NCBI GenBank assembly: GCA_022823465.1
Contig: JAJEHX010000004.1
Coordinates: 1 to 46,482 of the forward strand
Source: Candidatus Latescibacterota bacterium
GTDB taxonomy: Bacteria > JAAXHH01
Length of the DNA stretch: 46,482 nucleotides
Direction of reading: 5' to 3'
Part shown: in pieces, positions 1-8,673 of the stretch
Layout: every line of letters starts with the position of its first letter
Numbering within the stretch: position 1 is the first letter of the stretch
Position numbers and translations under genes: made by a program
The notes under the pieces: generated by a model
The model's database searches: none
What the model was told of the DNA's origin: nothing
Seen by the model: only the letters and a program-made list of their open reading frames with translations

Positions 1-996
1 TACTCTAAGGCCTTCCGCGCACCCAGCGTCGGTGAAATGTTCCTTGGCCAAAGCGACAGCTTCCCGCTGGTCAGCGATCCCTGCAGCGTCGTGGACGAAG
101 CCGGCAACCCGCGCCAGCTGACCTCGCAGCAGATGAGCAACTGCGCTTCCGCAGGCGTACCGGGTAATTTCGAGGACACCAGGGCACAGCTCAGGGCAAG
201 GATCGGCGGTTCCACGGATCTCGATCCCGAACGGGCCAACACGGTGACGGCCGGCGTGGTGTATCAGCCCGAATTCATGGACAACCTCGATGTCGCGGTC
301 AGTTACTACGCCACCAAGATCGAGGACGAAATCGGAGCACTCGGCGCGGGTCTGATCCTGAGCAACTGCTATTCCCAGGACAACCCGACAGACTGCGACA
401 AAGTCCAGCGCGATTCGAACAATCTGATCACCAATATCTTCTCGACCGCCACCAACATCGGCGAGACGGAGACCAACGGGCTCGATATCGAACTGAATTA
501 CATCAACGATACGCCGCTGGGCCTGCTCTCGGCGCGGCTCGAATCCAATCTCCTCTTCGCCTACGACGTGTACCTGCCCATACCGGGCGGTTTCGAACTG
601 GTGGAGGGCAAGGGTTACTACGACCTCGGCGTGTTCCCCAGCTGGCGGCACAACGCCAACGTCGGGTTGAAGTGGGGCCGGACGTCGGCGGGCGTGACGT
701 GGCAATACACCGGAGGTTTCCAGGAGTGCGAGGACGATGACTGCAAGGGCCTGTACCGGGACGACGTCGAAACGACCCCGACGGTCCGGGATGTCGATGC
801 GAATCACCTCTTTGGCATCCAGGGGTCCTATCGGCTGTTTTCAGGGGTCGGTAGCTCCGTGATCACGGTCGGCATCAATAACGTCTTCGACCAGGCGCCC
901 TCGGTCATCTTCAACGGGTTCCTGGGGACGTCGGACGCATCGACGTACGACTTCCTGGGCAGGTACCTGTACATAAGGCTGTCCCACTACCTGTAG
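1..996 (+). CDS. TonB-dependent receptor, C-terminal part (5' end outside window)
   Basis: The reading frame is open from base 1 and begins inside a beta-barrel segment (YSKAFRAPSVGEMF), so this is the last ~331 residues of a TonB-dependent outer-membrane receptor. The family imports ligands such as siderophores, cobamides, glycans or peptides using energy from TonB-ExbBD. The motif with FRAP followed by EMF, and the terminal strand ending YLYIRLSHYL with a terminal hydrophobic/aromatic residue, are typical of the barrel end. Four cysteines in the loops (SNCYSQ, CEDDDC) recur in the next gene, to which it is strikingly similar over its whole visible length. The internal ATG at 37 is not the start. 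The plug domain is not visible, so the substrate cannot be guessed. The stop lies 33 bp before the start of the paralogue, which suggests co-transcription. Confidence 0.93.
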   Translation, partial: YSKAFRAPSVGEMFLGQSDSFPLVSDPCSVVDEAGNPRQLTSQQMSNCASAGVPGNFEDTRAQLRARIGGSTDLDPERANTVTAGVVYQPEFMDNLDVAVSYYATKIEDEIGALGAGLILSNCYSQDNPTDCDKVQRDSNNLITNIFSTATNIGETETNGLDIELNYINDTPLGLLSARLESNLLFAYDVYLPIPGGFELVEGKGYYDLGVFPSWRHNANVGLKWGRTSAGVTWQYTGGFQECEDDDCKGLYRDDVETTPTVRDVDANHLFGIQGSYRLFSGVGSSVITVGINNVFDQAPSVIFNGFLGTSDASTYDFLGRYLYIRLSHYL

Positions 997-1029
997 CAGG
1001 CGCACCAGCATGAGGGCGAGGTTCCGGTA

Positions 1030-3840
1030 GTGTCCAACCGTGGTATATTGCCCGGCTTGTTGAGTATTTTCGTCGCGGTTGGCACTGCCGAGGCCTGCGC
1101 CCAGGACCCAGCATACCCGGACGACAGGCAGGTCGAATACGTCTTCGACGAGGTAACGGTCACGGGGTCCAGGATAAAAAGTGAAGCGGGACAGTCCACG
1201 GCCCCTGTCGTCGTCCTGTCCCGCGCGCAAATTCAGGCCCGTGGCCTGGCCTCCCTCGGGGACGTACTCCAGACCCTCACCGTTCAATCCAACGCGACCA
1301 ATACGCAGGCCAATTACGGAGGCGACGGGGCCACCCGCATCAGCCTTCGCGGCCTGGGCGCCCAGCGCACGCTGGTCCTGGTCAACGGGCGGAGGTTCGT
1401 GCCGGGCGGGCTCGGCGCGGACGCCGCGGTCGATCTGAATTCCCTTCCATCCACGGTCATCGAACGGATCGAGGTCCTCAAGGACGGGGCCTCGGCGGTC
1501 TACGGCTCGGATGCCGTGGGCGGCGTCGTCAACGTCATCACGCGGACGGACCTGGACGGCATCGAGGTCGAGTCCTACCAGGGGATCTCGGGTCACGGCG
1601 ATGGCGTGGCCACAGATCTCGCTTTCACCACAGGCATAAGGAGTGCGCGCGGAAATATACTCTTCTCCGCGGGATTCCACGACCAGCGGCCGGTCTGGAC
1701 CTATGAGCGGAGCTTCAGCGAATCGGACAAGAACTACAACTGGGCGAAGAACGACGGGTCTTTCACGACGAGCGGCAGTTCCGCGACCCCCGAGGGGCAC
1801 ATCGTCGACCATTCCGGCGAAGCGGGCAATGCCGCGTGGCAGGCCGTCAACGCCGCGGCGGGCGACGGCGCCGGGGACTACCACCTGGATCCGGCCGCGG
1901 GCTGGCGAACCTTCAATTATGCCGGCAATTCCCTGGACGGGACCGGCGACCTGTACAACTACCAGCCCGAAAACTACATCTACACTCCACAAACGCGATA
2001 CACGGCCTTTCTCAGCGGCGATTACGCGTTGAGCGACCGTCTGGGGACCTACTTCGAGGTTTCCTACGCCAACCGGAAGTCCGAGCAGAAGCTGGCGCCG
2101 ACGCCCCTTTTCACCATCGAGGAAGGCATCACGGTATCGGCTGGCAACTGGTACAATGCCTTCGGCAGGGACTTCGCGGACGTTCGCCGCCGCATCGTGG
2201 AGGCCGGCAATCGGATATTCAACCAGGACATCGACACGTACCGCATCGTGCTGGGACTGAAGACGCTTGTGCTGGGCTTCGATTCCGATCTCTTCTTTGC
2301 CTTTGGACGCACGGCGGGCAACACGGTCAACCGGGGCCGGTTCATCCGAAGCCGCCTTATGCGCGCGCTGGGTCCGGACGAGGAATGCAGTGGCGACTGC
2401 GTACCCCTCGACATCCTGCACGGCGCCGGGACCATTACGCCTGAGATGCTGGCCTACATCCAGTATACCGGCGTAGCCCGCGGATACTCACAACAGAAGA
2501 TCCTTCAATGGAACCTGACCGGGAACGTGGCGGAACTGGAGCACGGACCGCTGGCCGTGTCCGCGGGGGTGTCGTCGCGATGGGAGTCGGGCGCCTACAC
2601 GCCGGACCCGATTACCGCCTCGGGGAACACGACCGGGTTCCGGTCCGAAGCCACCGAAGGTCGTTACGCGGTCTCGGCGCTCTACGGGGAGACCAGGCTG
2701 CCGGTCTACCACGGCAAGGGGGTCGGCATCCACCTGACGGCGGCCGGCCGGGCCTTCCACTATGATACCTTTGGTTCCGGCTTTACCTACGAAACGGGGA
2801 CCAGCGTCGAACTGCCGAGGGGGCTGGTCCTTCGCGCCACCTATTCCAATGCCTTCCGGGCACCTAACATCGCCGAGATGTTCCTCGGCGCCAACGACGT
2901 GTTCCCCCTCGTGAGCGATCCATGCAGCGCGGTAGACGAAGGGGGAAATCCCCGGGAATTGACCGGGCAGCAGAAGCAGAACTGCACTGCCGCGGGCATA
3001 CCGGCCGGTTTCAGGGATTCGAGGGCGCAGCTTCGCGCCCGGGAGGGCGGCTCTACCGACCTCGATCCCGAGAAGGCGGCCATGATCACCGGTGGCTTGA
3101 GCTACCGGCCAGATTTCGCAGAGCACCTCAATGTGAGTCTGAACTACTACCACAACAGGATCGAGGATGAAATCGGGTCGCTCCCGGCGGGCGTCATCCT
3201 GAGCAATTGCTATTCGCAGGATGCGCCGTCACATTGCGATCAGATCGTGCGGGACGCCGATACGCGCTTGATCTCCCACATCATTCAGACCAACACCAAC
3301 GTCGGGGAGACCGAGACCGCGGGTCTGGACCTGGAAGTTGATTACACCGGGAGCACACCCGCTGGAATCCTCTCGGCGCGGCTGGAATCCAACATGCTGA
3401 TCCGGTACGACCAGTTCGTGCCGGCGGGTGGCGGCATAGAAGTGATCAAGGCCAGGGGATACTATGACGTGGGCGTGTTCCCCCGGTGGCGGCATGCCGC
3501 CTCGCTGGACCTGAAGTGGCGGCGCGCCTCGGCGGGACTGACCTGGGCGTACGTCGGCGGTTTCGCGGAGTGCGAGGACAACGACTGCAAGGGGCTTTAC
3601 CGGTCCGACGTGATCGAAAAACCCGCGTACCGGGATGTCGAGTCCAATAGCGTTTTAGGTCTGCGAGGGGCGTACAGGCTGTTTACGGGTGCAGGCGGAA
3701 CCGTGCTGGCCCTGGGAGTGAACAACGTACTCGACCAGCCTCCGGCCGTGATCTTCAACGGCCTGCTAGGGACCTCGGATTTCACCGCCTACGATTACAT
3801 GGGCAGGTATCTTTATTTCCGGCTGTCGCACTTCCTGTGA
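1030..3840 (+). CDS. TonB-dependent receptor (complete, paralogue of upstream gene)
   Basis: A 936-residue outer-membrane receptor. It starts with GTG at 1030, preceded by a GAGG-like ribosome binding site. Residues 1-24 look like a signal peptide ending ACA. A plug domain follows at about 40-170, with a TonB-box-like stretch (DEVTVTGSRI), SLRGLGAQRTLVLVNGRR, IERIEVLKDGASAVYGSDA and GGVVNVITR. The rest is a 22-strand barrel ending RYLYFRLSHFL. The plug motifs match the large family of receptors often annotated as import of oligosaccharides, peptides or unknown ligands; no ligand is indicated here. The last ~330 residues align throughout with the partial receptor upstream, so the pair arose by tandem duplication. 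It converges with tatC, whose stop is only 36 bp away, and no strong terminator is seen between them. Confidence 0.95.
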   Translation: MSNRGILPGLLSIFVAVGTAEACAQDPAYPDDRQVEYVFDEVTVTGSRIKSEAGQSTAPVVVLSRAQIQARGLASLGDVLQTLTVQSNATNTQANYGGDGATRISLRGLGAQRTLVLVNGRRFVPGGLGADAAVDLNSLPSTVIERIEVLKDGASAVYGSDAVGGVVNVITRTDLDGIEVESYQGISGHGDGVATDLAFTTGIRSARGNILFSAGFHDQRPVWTYERSFSESDKNYNWAKNDGSFTTSGSSATPEGHIVDHSGEAGNAAWQAVNAAAGDGAGDYHLDPAAGWRTFNYAGNSLDGTGDLYNYQPENYIYTPQTRYTAFLSGDYALSDRLGTYFEVSYANRKSEQKLAPTPLFTIEEGITVSAGNWYNAFGRDFADVRRRIVEAGNRIFNQDIDTYRIVLGLKTLVLGFDSDLFFAFGRTAGNTVNRGRFIRSRLMRALGPDEECSGDCVPLDILHGAGTITPEMLAYIQYTGVARGYSQQKILQWNLTGNVAELEHGPLAVSAGVSSRWESGAYTPDPITASGNTTGFRSEATEGRYAVSALYGETRLPVYHGKGVGIHLTAAGRAFHYDTFGSGFTYETGTSVELPRGLVLRATYSNAFRAPNIAEMFLGANDVFPLVSDPCSAVDEGGNPRELTGQQKQNCTAAGIPAGFRDSRAQLRAREGGSTDLDPEKAAMITGGLSYRPDFAEHLNVSLNYYHNRIEDEIGSLPAGVILSNCYSQDAPSHCDQIVRDADTRLISHIIQTNTNVGETETAGLDLEVDYTGSTPAGILSARLESNMLIRYDQFVPAGGGIEVIKARGYYDVGVFPRWRHAASLDLKWRRASAGLTWAYVGGFAECEDNDCKGLYRSDVIEKPAYRDVESNSVLGLRGAYRLFTGAGGTVLALGVNNVLDQPPAVIFNGLLGTSDFTAYDYMGRYLYFRLSHFL

Positions 3841-3876
3841 AATTGCTTCGGAAGTTCGGACTCCGTTGGCAGACTG

Positions 3877-5142
3877 TCACCCGGAAGTCGGCTTGTCGCC
3901 CCGCTCGCTATTCACATCGCCTGCGGCCGGGGGAGAGTCCTCGTTACTTCCATTCGATCCCTGTTTTCCCGTTCTTTCTGGGTTTTCATCTAACTGATCG
4001 CTGGTGGATTCATCGGAATCTTCAGAGCGGTTCTTGCCTTCTTCAGTTTCCTCCGCCTTACCTGCGTCATCCTCGCCGGTCTCGTCCTCGCTGGATTCCG
4101 TCTTATCTTCCGCCTTATCAGCGCCATCCTCACCGCCGGTCTCGTCCGATTCTTCGGATTTCTCATCCGGCTCCTCCGAGTACCCCATCTCAACGTCGTA
4201 ATCGTAGATGAATTCATCATCGTCGGGCCAGTACTCGCGGCCGGTTCGTTGCTCGGCGCTCGGGGTGGACGAACCACGGGGCAGCGTCGGGGTATCCGGT
4301 TCGCCGGTGGTCAGCGCGGGCTGCTCTTCATCGCCGCCGTCGTCGCCTCCACCGCCTTCTCCGTCGTCGTCGCCGTCATCCTCCTCGTCCTCTTCGGCTT
4401 TCCTGCGGCTTCTGCCGATCAGCGCGGCGATACCCATGCTGATGAAATACAGCACCACGAGCGGAATCGCCACGAGGGTCTGCGTGTAGGGGTCGCCGGT
4501 CGGCGTGATGACGGCGGCGGCGATGAATATGACGACGAAGGCGATGCGCCACACCCGTCTAAGCACGCCGGCGTTCAGGATGCGAAGCCAGGTCAGAAAG
4601 GCCACCACCGCCGGCATCTGGAACACCACGCCCATGATCAGGACCATCTTGTTCACGAGTCCCACATAGAACCCGATATCCCACTGGGGCTTGATGTCCG
4701 GGACATGGAGCTGGACGAAAAACCGGACCATGACCGGGATCAGGACATAGAAAGCGAAGGCGGCGCCGACGAGAAACAGGACGCAGCAGAAGAAGATGAC
4801 GATGGGGACGTACTTCTTCTCCTTGTCGAGCAGGCCGGGCGATACGAATGTCCAGAGGTTGTATAGCACATAGGGCAGTGCGAAGGCGAATCCCAGCAGC
4901 AACGAGATGTTCACTTTGGCCGTGAACATGCCCGCCGGCCGGATGGCCTGGATCTCGATCTCGGTCTTCAGGTTTTCCTGGAATGTCGGGGAGAGCAGGA
5001 AATTGATGATGTAGTCGGCAAAGGTGAAGCAGAGAACCATGCCGACCAGGATGGCGAGCACGGATTTCAGGATGGCCCTGCGAAGCTCTTCGAGATGTTC
5101 GAGGAAGGACATCTCGCCGCTACGGATTTTCGCTGGGGACAT
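3877..5142 (-). CDS. tatC: Sec-independent protein translocase TatC with long acidic C-terminal tail
   Basis: TatC is the multi-spanning core of the twin-arginine translocon, which recognises RR signal peptides and exports folded proteins. Residues 1-247 carry the family signatures: FLEHLEELR (13-21), LWTFVSPGLLDKEKKYV (about 95-112) and ITPTGDPYTQ (212-221), with six hydrophobic segments. Start chosen at 5142: it has GAGAGG upstream and begins MSPAKIRSGEM. An upstream in-frame extension to 5325 has no TatC character. About 173 further residues follow, extremely rich in Glu, Asp, Ser, Gly and Lys (for example EEDEEDDGDDDGEG), making the protein 421 residues against the usual ~250. No tatA/B is adjacent. 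The core is certain; the tail's function is unknown, perhaps a cytoplasmic, disordered, negatively charged extension. Confidence 0.95.
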   Translation of the reverse strand: MSPAKIRSGEMSFLEHLEELRRAILKSVLAILVGMVLCFTFADYIINFLLSPTFQENLKTEIEIQAIRPAGMFTAKVNISLLLGFAFALPYVLYNLWTFVSPGLLDKEKKYVPIVIFFCCVLFLVGAAFAFYVLIPVMVRFFVQLHVPDIKPQWDIGFYVGLVNKMVLIMGVVFQMPAVVAFLTWLRILNAGVLRRVWRIAFVVIFIAAAVITPTGDPYTQTLVAIPLVVLYFISMGIAALIGRSRRKAEEDEEDDGDDDGEGGGGDDGGDEEQPALTTGEPDTPTLPRGSSTPSAEQRTGREYWPDDDEFIYDYDVEMGYSEEPDEKSEESDETGGEDGADKAEDKTESSEDETGEDDAGKAEETEEGKNRSEDSDESTSDQLDENPERTGKQGSNGSNEDSPPAAGDVNSERGDKPTSG

Positions 5143-5370
5143 GATTGATCCTCTCGCCGGCCCTTGCTTCCGATGACGCGCGGTAAGTAAGCCCCGGCAA
5201 CGGTTCCTGTCAAGCAAATCCCCCGTACCCACTGCCTCCAATGACCTTGACGAAGCGGCGCCTGGGGCGTAGTTTAATCGCGTCTTGACGACGGCGGATT
5301 TCGGGTCGCGGCGGCTCGTCCGCATGGGATCCCAACAGGAAATGACGCCTCTTTCGGGAGCCGTTGGCCC

Positions 5371-6366
5371 ATGGGTACAACCGGGGCACTTAAAGGAGTG
5401 ATCCTGACCGAGGATTCCGGTGAAGGCGGCGCCACCGGATGGGGTTTCGGCGCGGGCATGCTCCTGCCTCTGGCCAACGTATCGATGATCGAGCGGATCC
5501 TGGATGAATACGAACGCGCCGGCGTGAAGGAAGCGCTGATCGCGGCCGGTAGCGACACACGCGAAGTCGTTTCAATATGCGGGGACGGCGCACGCTGGCA
5601 CATGACCCTGACCTGCATGGACCAGGCGGAAGCCCGCAATCCGCACGAGATCATGAAGGAAGTCGCGGCGTTCACTGGCGAAGCGGCGTTTCTCGCTACC
5701 CGAGGTCCCGTGCTGCTGCCTGCGGAGGCCTGCCTGCGTGCCGTCCAAATGCATGATGATCAGGATTTGCGCGGCATTCGCCTGTGGGAAAGTAAAGGGG
5801 ATGCTTCCGGTGACGGACACGGACGCGACGGGGTCTATCTCCTGGCGGCGGACATCTGCGGCATCATAGATGAAAGTGACGGCGCCGACGGCCGCGCATG
5901 TTCCTTTGGTTCGATCCTGGATACGCAGGCCAGCCGCGGCGACCGGGTGCTGGACGTGGCACCGTACAACGAGCCGTACAACGAGCCGTACGATGTGGGC
6001 ACGCCCGAAGCATACCTCGAATCGAACGAACGGCTGCTTGAGTCCACCGACCGGGATACCGCGCCGCCGGAGATCATGGCCGACAACTTCTCATCGCCGA
6101 ACCTCGTGCTGCGGCCACCCGTGATCATTGACGATACAGCCGAACTCGAGCGGTGCCGGATCGGCCCAGGGGTCTGTATCGGTCCGGGCGTCCGTATAGG
6201 GCACGGCGCGGCCATCGAACACAGCGTGGTCATGGAAGGCGTGGATATCGGCGACGGCGCGTCGATTTCACGCGCGATCATAGGAAGAAACGCCAGCATA
6301 GAAAACCGGTCCGTGGTGCACGGCCGGGCGGATCGGGTAACCGTCGTATGTCCCATCTCACCATAG
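5371..6366 (+). CDS. Nucleotidyltransferase-like protein with left-handed beta-helix C-terminus, overlapping selB
   Basis: 331 residues. The first ~130 follow the layout of sugar-phosphate nucleotidyltransferases: KGVILTED, MLLPLANVSMIERILDEYERAGV, then GDGARWHMTLTCMDQ. The usual GxGTRL...PK active-site signature is not present: the region reads GEGGATGWGFGAGMLLPL. The C-terminus (about 250-325) is a run of hexapeptides (CRIGPGVCIGPGVRIGHGAAI) that should form a left-handed beta-helix, as in GlmU and related acyltransferases. A short repeat NEPYNEPYD sits in the linker near residue 205. The last 19 bases overlap the start of selB, so translation is probably coupled. The function is not established; loss of the Arg and Lys of the pyrophosphorylase motif suggests altered or absent nucleotidyl transfer. 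The ribosome binding site is weak. Confidence 0.75.
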   Translation: MGTTGALKGVILTEDSGEGGATGWGFGAGMLLPLANVSMIERILDEYERAGVKEALIAAGSDTREVVSICGDGARWHMTLTCMDQAEARNPHEIMKEVAAFTGEAAFLATRGPVLLPAEACLRAVQMHDDQDLRGIRLWESKGDASGDGHGRDGVYLLAADICGIIDESDGADGRACSFGSILDTQASRGDRVLDVAPYNEPYNEPYDVGTPEAYLESNERLLESTDRDTAPPEIMADNFSSPNLVLRPPVIIDDTAELERCRIGPGVCIGPGVRIGHGAAIEHSVVMEGVDIGDGASISRAIIGRNASIENRSVVHGRADRVTVVCPISP

Positions 6367-8300
6367 GTACGGCAGGCCACGTCGACCACGGCAAGAGCGC
6401 CCTGGTTGAAGCGCTGACGGGCGTTCATCCCGATCGCCTCAAGGAGGAACGGGACCGGGGCATGACGATCGATCTCGGGTTCGCGTTCCTGCCGTTAAGC
6501 GACGGACGGGAGATCCCAATCGTCGACGTCCCGGGCCACGAGCGGTTCCTCAAGACCATGGTCGCGGGCGTGAGCGGCATCCACCTCGTCCTCTTCGTCG
6601 TGGCTGCCGACGAAGGCGTCATGCCCCAGACCATCGAACACCTGGGCACGGTGAGATACATGGGGGTCGACGCGGGCATCGTCGTCCTGACGAAATGCGA
6701 CCTGGTCGACGAGGAATGGCTGATGCTCGTCGAAGAGGACGTGAAATCGCTCGTAGCCGGTTCGTTCCTGGAGGACGCGCCCGTCGTGCGGGTTTCGTCG
6801 ATCACGGGCGACGGGATCGACGCGTTGAAGGAAACCATAGAGGCCGGGCTGGCCGGATTGTCGGTCGAAGGCGACGCGGGGTATTTCCGCATGCCCATAG
6901 ACCGGGTGTTCAGCATGAAGGGCTTCGGTACGGTCATCGCCGGCACGGTGCTTTCGGGCAGCCTGGGTGACGATACGGATACCGAACTCCTTCCCGCCCG
7001 GACGCCGTTGCGGATCCGGGGCATGCAGACCCACAACGACTCCGTCGACCGCGCCGTAAAAGGCCAGCGGGTCGCGCTGAACGTGTCCAACGTCAAGACC
7101 ACTGACATACAACGGGGCGACGAGTTGTGTACGCCGGGATACCTGGTACCGACCCCGATGACCGATGCCCGGCTGCAATGCCTGGCCGCCCTGGACGAAC
7201 CCCTGAAGAACCGGCAGCGCGTCCGGCTGCACAAGGGCACGAGCGAGACCATCGGGCGCCTCATCCTGCTCGACCGGGACGAACTGGAACCCGGCGAGAC
7301 CGGATTCGTGCAACTGCGCCTCGAGAGTCCCATCGTGGCGGAACGAAACGAGCGTTTCATCATCCGGGGGTTTTCCTCCATGCGGCTGCTCGGCGGCGGC
7401 CGGTTCGTGGAAGTTTATCCTCAGAAGAACCGCCGGTTCCGGCAATCCGTACTGGACTACCTGGAAGCGGTGACCGACGCCGAACCGGACGTCCTGATCG
7501 AACGGGTCATGCGGCACGCTTTCGGCGAACAGCGGCTGAAATCCATGCAGGACCTGGTGCGCTCCACGAACCTGAAGGGCGACATCCTGGAGCAAGGCGT
7601 AGTCCGGCTGGAGGAAAAGGGCGAACTCGTCCGGTTCGCGGACCGGCGGCTGCTGCACCGCCACTGGTACCTGGGCCTGAAGGACGAGTTGATCAACCTG
7701 CTCGATAAGATGCACCGGGTCCAGCGGCTCAAGGATGCGCTGCCCAAGGACGCTCCCAGGCAGCAGCTCTCCTGGGCGGCGCCGGATACCGTCTACGACG
7801 CGCTGCTGAAAGACCTCGACGAGGAAGCCAGGGTCGTGCTGTCCGGCCGGTCGATCCGGCTGTCCGACCACACGGTCAAACTGACCGGCCAGGAGGAACG
7901 CGTACTCGTGGCTTTCGAGCAACTGGGCGACGCCGAACCGCCCGCCGTTTTCTCCATGAACGATCTGATGCAGGTCATGGAAGACCGGTCGATAACCGTA
8001 CAGGATTTACCGGTTGATCTGAAAGCGAACGCGGATATAATCAGGAGCATGGCCGGGTATGCCCTGGAACAGGAGACCTTCGTCGAGTTCGCGGAACGCC
8101 AGATCATGCACCGCCGGGCGCTCGAGTCGGTCAGGAACAACCTCGTGGCCTACCTGAAAGACCACGGTACCGTACGCGCTTCCGAGTTTCGCAGTCATCT
8201 CGGCGTCTCCCGGGCGCACGCCACCGCGCTACTGGACTACTACTGCGACCTCGGCGTGACCAACCGGGAATCCGGAACGCACAGACTGGCGGAGGGGTAG
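6348..8300 (+). CDS. selB: Selenocysteine-specific translation elongation factor SelB
   Basis: SelB is the GTPase that delivers Sec-tRNA(Sec) to UGA codons marked by a SECIS hairpin. Start at 6348 (MSHLTIGTAGHVDHGKS); an open extension upstream to 6153 is rich in Arg and is only the +1 frame of the preceding gene. GTPase motifs: GHVDHGKS at 10-17, DVPGH at 60-64, TKCD at 115-118, with switch I carrying RGMTIDLGF. EF-Tu-like domains II and III follow (IDRVFSMKGFGTVIAGTVLSG is typical). The C-terminal half (about 380-650) contains winged-helix repeats that bind SECIS RNA, ending with a domain around VRASEFRSHLGVSRAHATALL. At 650 residues it is a normal size. A tRNA-Sec gene follows 150 bp downstream, which strongly supports the call. 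selA and selD are not in the window. Confidence 0.97.
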   Translation: MSHLTIGTAGHVDHGKSALVEALTGVHPDRLKEERDRGMTIDLGFAFLPLSDGREIPIVDVPGHERFLKTMVAGVSGIHLVLFVVAADEGVMPQTIEHLGTVRYMGVDAGIVVLTKCDLVDEEWLMLVEEDVKSLVAGSFLEDAPVVRVSSITGDGIDALKETIEAGLAGLSVEGDAGYFRMPIDRVFSMKGFGTVIAGTVLSGSLGDDTDTELLPARTPLRIRGMQTHNDSVDRAVKGQRVALNVSNVKTTDIQRGDELCTPGYLVPTPMTDARLQCLAALDEPLKNRQRVRLHKGTSETIGRLILLDRDELEPGETGFVQLRLESPIVAERNERFIIRGFSSMRLLGGGRFVEVYPQKNRRFRQSVLDYLEAVTDAEPDVLIERVMRHAFGEQRLKSMQDLVRSTNLKGDILEQGVVRLEEKGELVRFADRRLLHRHWYLGLKDELINLLDKMHRVQRLKDALPKDAPRQQLSWAAPDTVYDALLKDLDEEARVVLSGRSIRLSDHTVKLTGQEERVLVAFEQLGDAEPPAVFSMNDLMQVMEDRSITVQDLPVDLKANADIIRSMAGYALEQETFVEFAERQIMHRRALESVRNNLVAYLKDHGTVRASEFRSHLGVSRAHATALLDYYCDLGVTNRESGTHRLAEG

Positions 8301-8400
8301 GACGGCGGCGATCCGGTGGTGAATGGCGCGGATTAGGCGGTCAGGTGGAGGGCGATCCGGCTGTCAGGCGGAGGCGGCGATCAGAAGCGGTTTTTACCTG
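8301..8400. repeat. Degenerate tandem repeat between selB and tRNA-Sec
   Basis: Imperfect copies of a GC-rich unit of about 23-25 bp (consensus roughly gcggtcaggtggaggcgatccg) run from the 3' end of selB, including its stop codon region, toward the tRNA. They look like slippage copies of the gene end. No coding potential or function is evident. Confidence 0.4.
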
Positions 8401-8450
8401 CCGTCCCAGTGTTTCTGTGGGCCGTAAAGAGGAAAGCGGAGCAGGTTCAG

Positions 8451-8548
8451 GGGAGTGTATGGGTTGCTGGTGCGCCTCACGGACTTCAAATCCGATGGCG
8501 GGCCCTAAACAGGTCCGTGGTGGGTTCGATTCCCACACGCTCCCCCCA
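8451..8548 (+). tRNA. selC: tRNA-Sec (anticodon TCA)
   Basis: A selenocysteine tRNA. The acceptor stem has 8 bp (gggagtgt 8451-8458 with acgctccc 8537-8544, one T-G wobble). The T arm is 5 bp (gtggg 8520-8524 with cccac 8532-8536, loop ttcgatt) and joins the acceptor directly, giving the bacterial 8+5 geometry. The anticodon arm is cgga-cttcaaa-tccg (8480-8494), with anticodon TCA at 8486-8488. The long variable arm is a 6-bp stem, cgggcc/ggtccg, with loop ctaaaca. CCA appears to be encoded at 8546-8548, leaving C at the discriminator position, where bacterial tRNA-Sec usually has G. D-arm pairing is less regular. Proximity to selB confirms the identity. Confidence 0.96.
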
Positions 8549-8619
8549 TTTTGTTTTACTCAAAACGCCCCATCAGTCCTTTGTATTCTCCTAAACTGCC
8601 ATAATTGGAATTTCCGATC

Positions 8620-8645
8620 AAAAACCCCGGGATCCTTCCCCGGGG
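8620..8645 (-). terminator. Rho-independent terminator for the small exported protein gene
   Basis: A perfect 7-bp GC stem (ccccggg 8625-8631 with cccgggg 8639-8645, 7-nt loop) is flanked by five A residues at 8620-8624. On the minus strand it therefore reads as a stem followed by TTTTT. It lies 28 bp after the stop of the reverse-strand gene at 8674. It may also cap tRNA-Sec transcription from the other side as a simple hairpin. Confidence 0.8.
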
Positions 8646-8673
8646 GTGCTTGTAGCGGATCGGTCTTGCTCGA

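Noticed and set aside
841-2421. Long reverse-strand open frame opposite the second TonB receptor
   Set aside because: It is the complement of a clear receptor with a plug and barrel; its translation is Arg/Val-rich with no domain.
4004-4489. Ser-rich forward open frames opposite the TatC tail
   Set aside because: They mirror GAN/GAC codons of the acidic tail; the tail is in frame with the TatC core.
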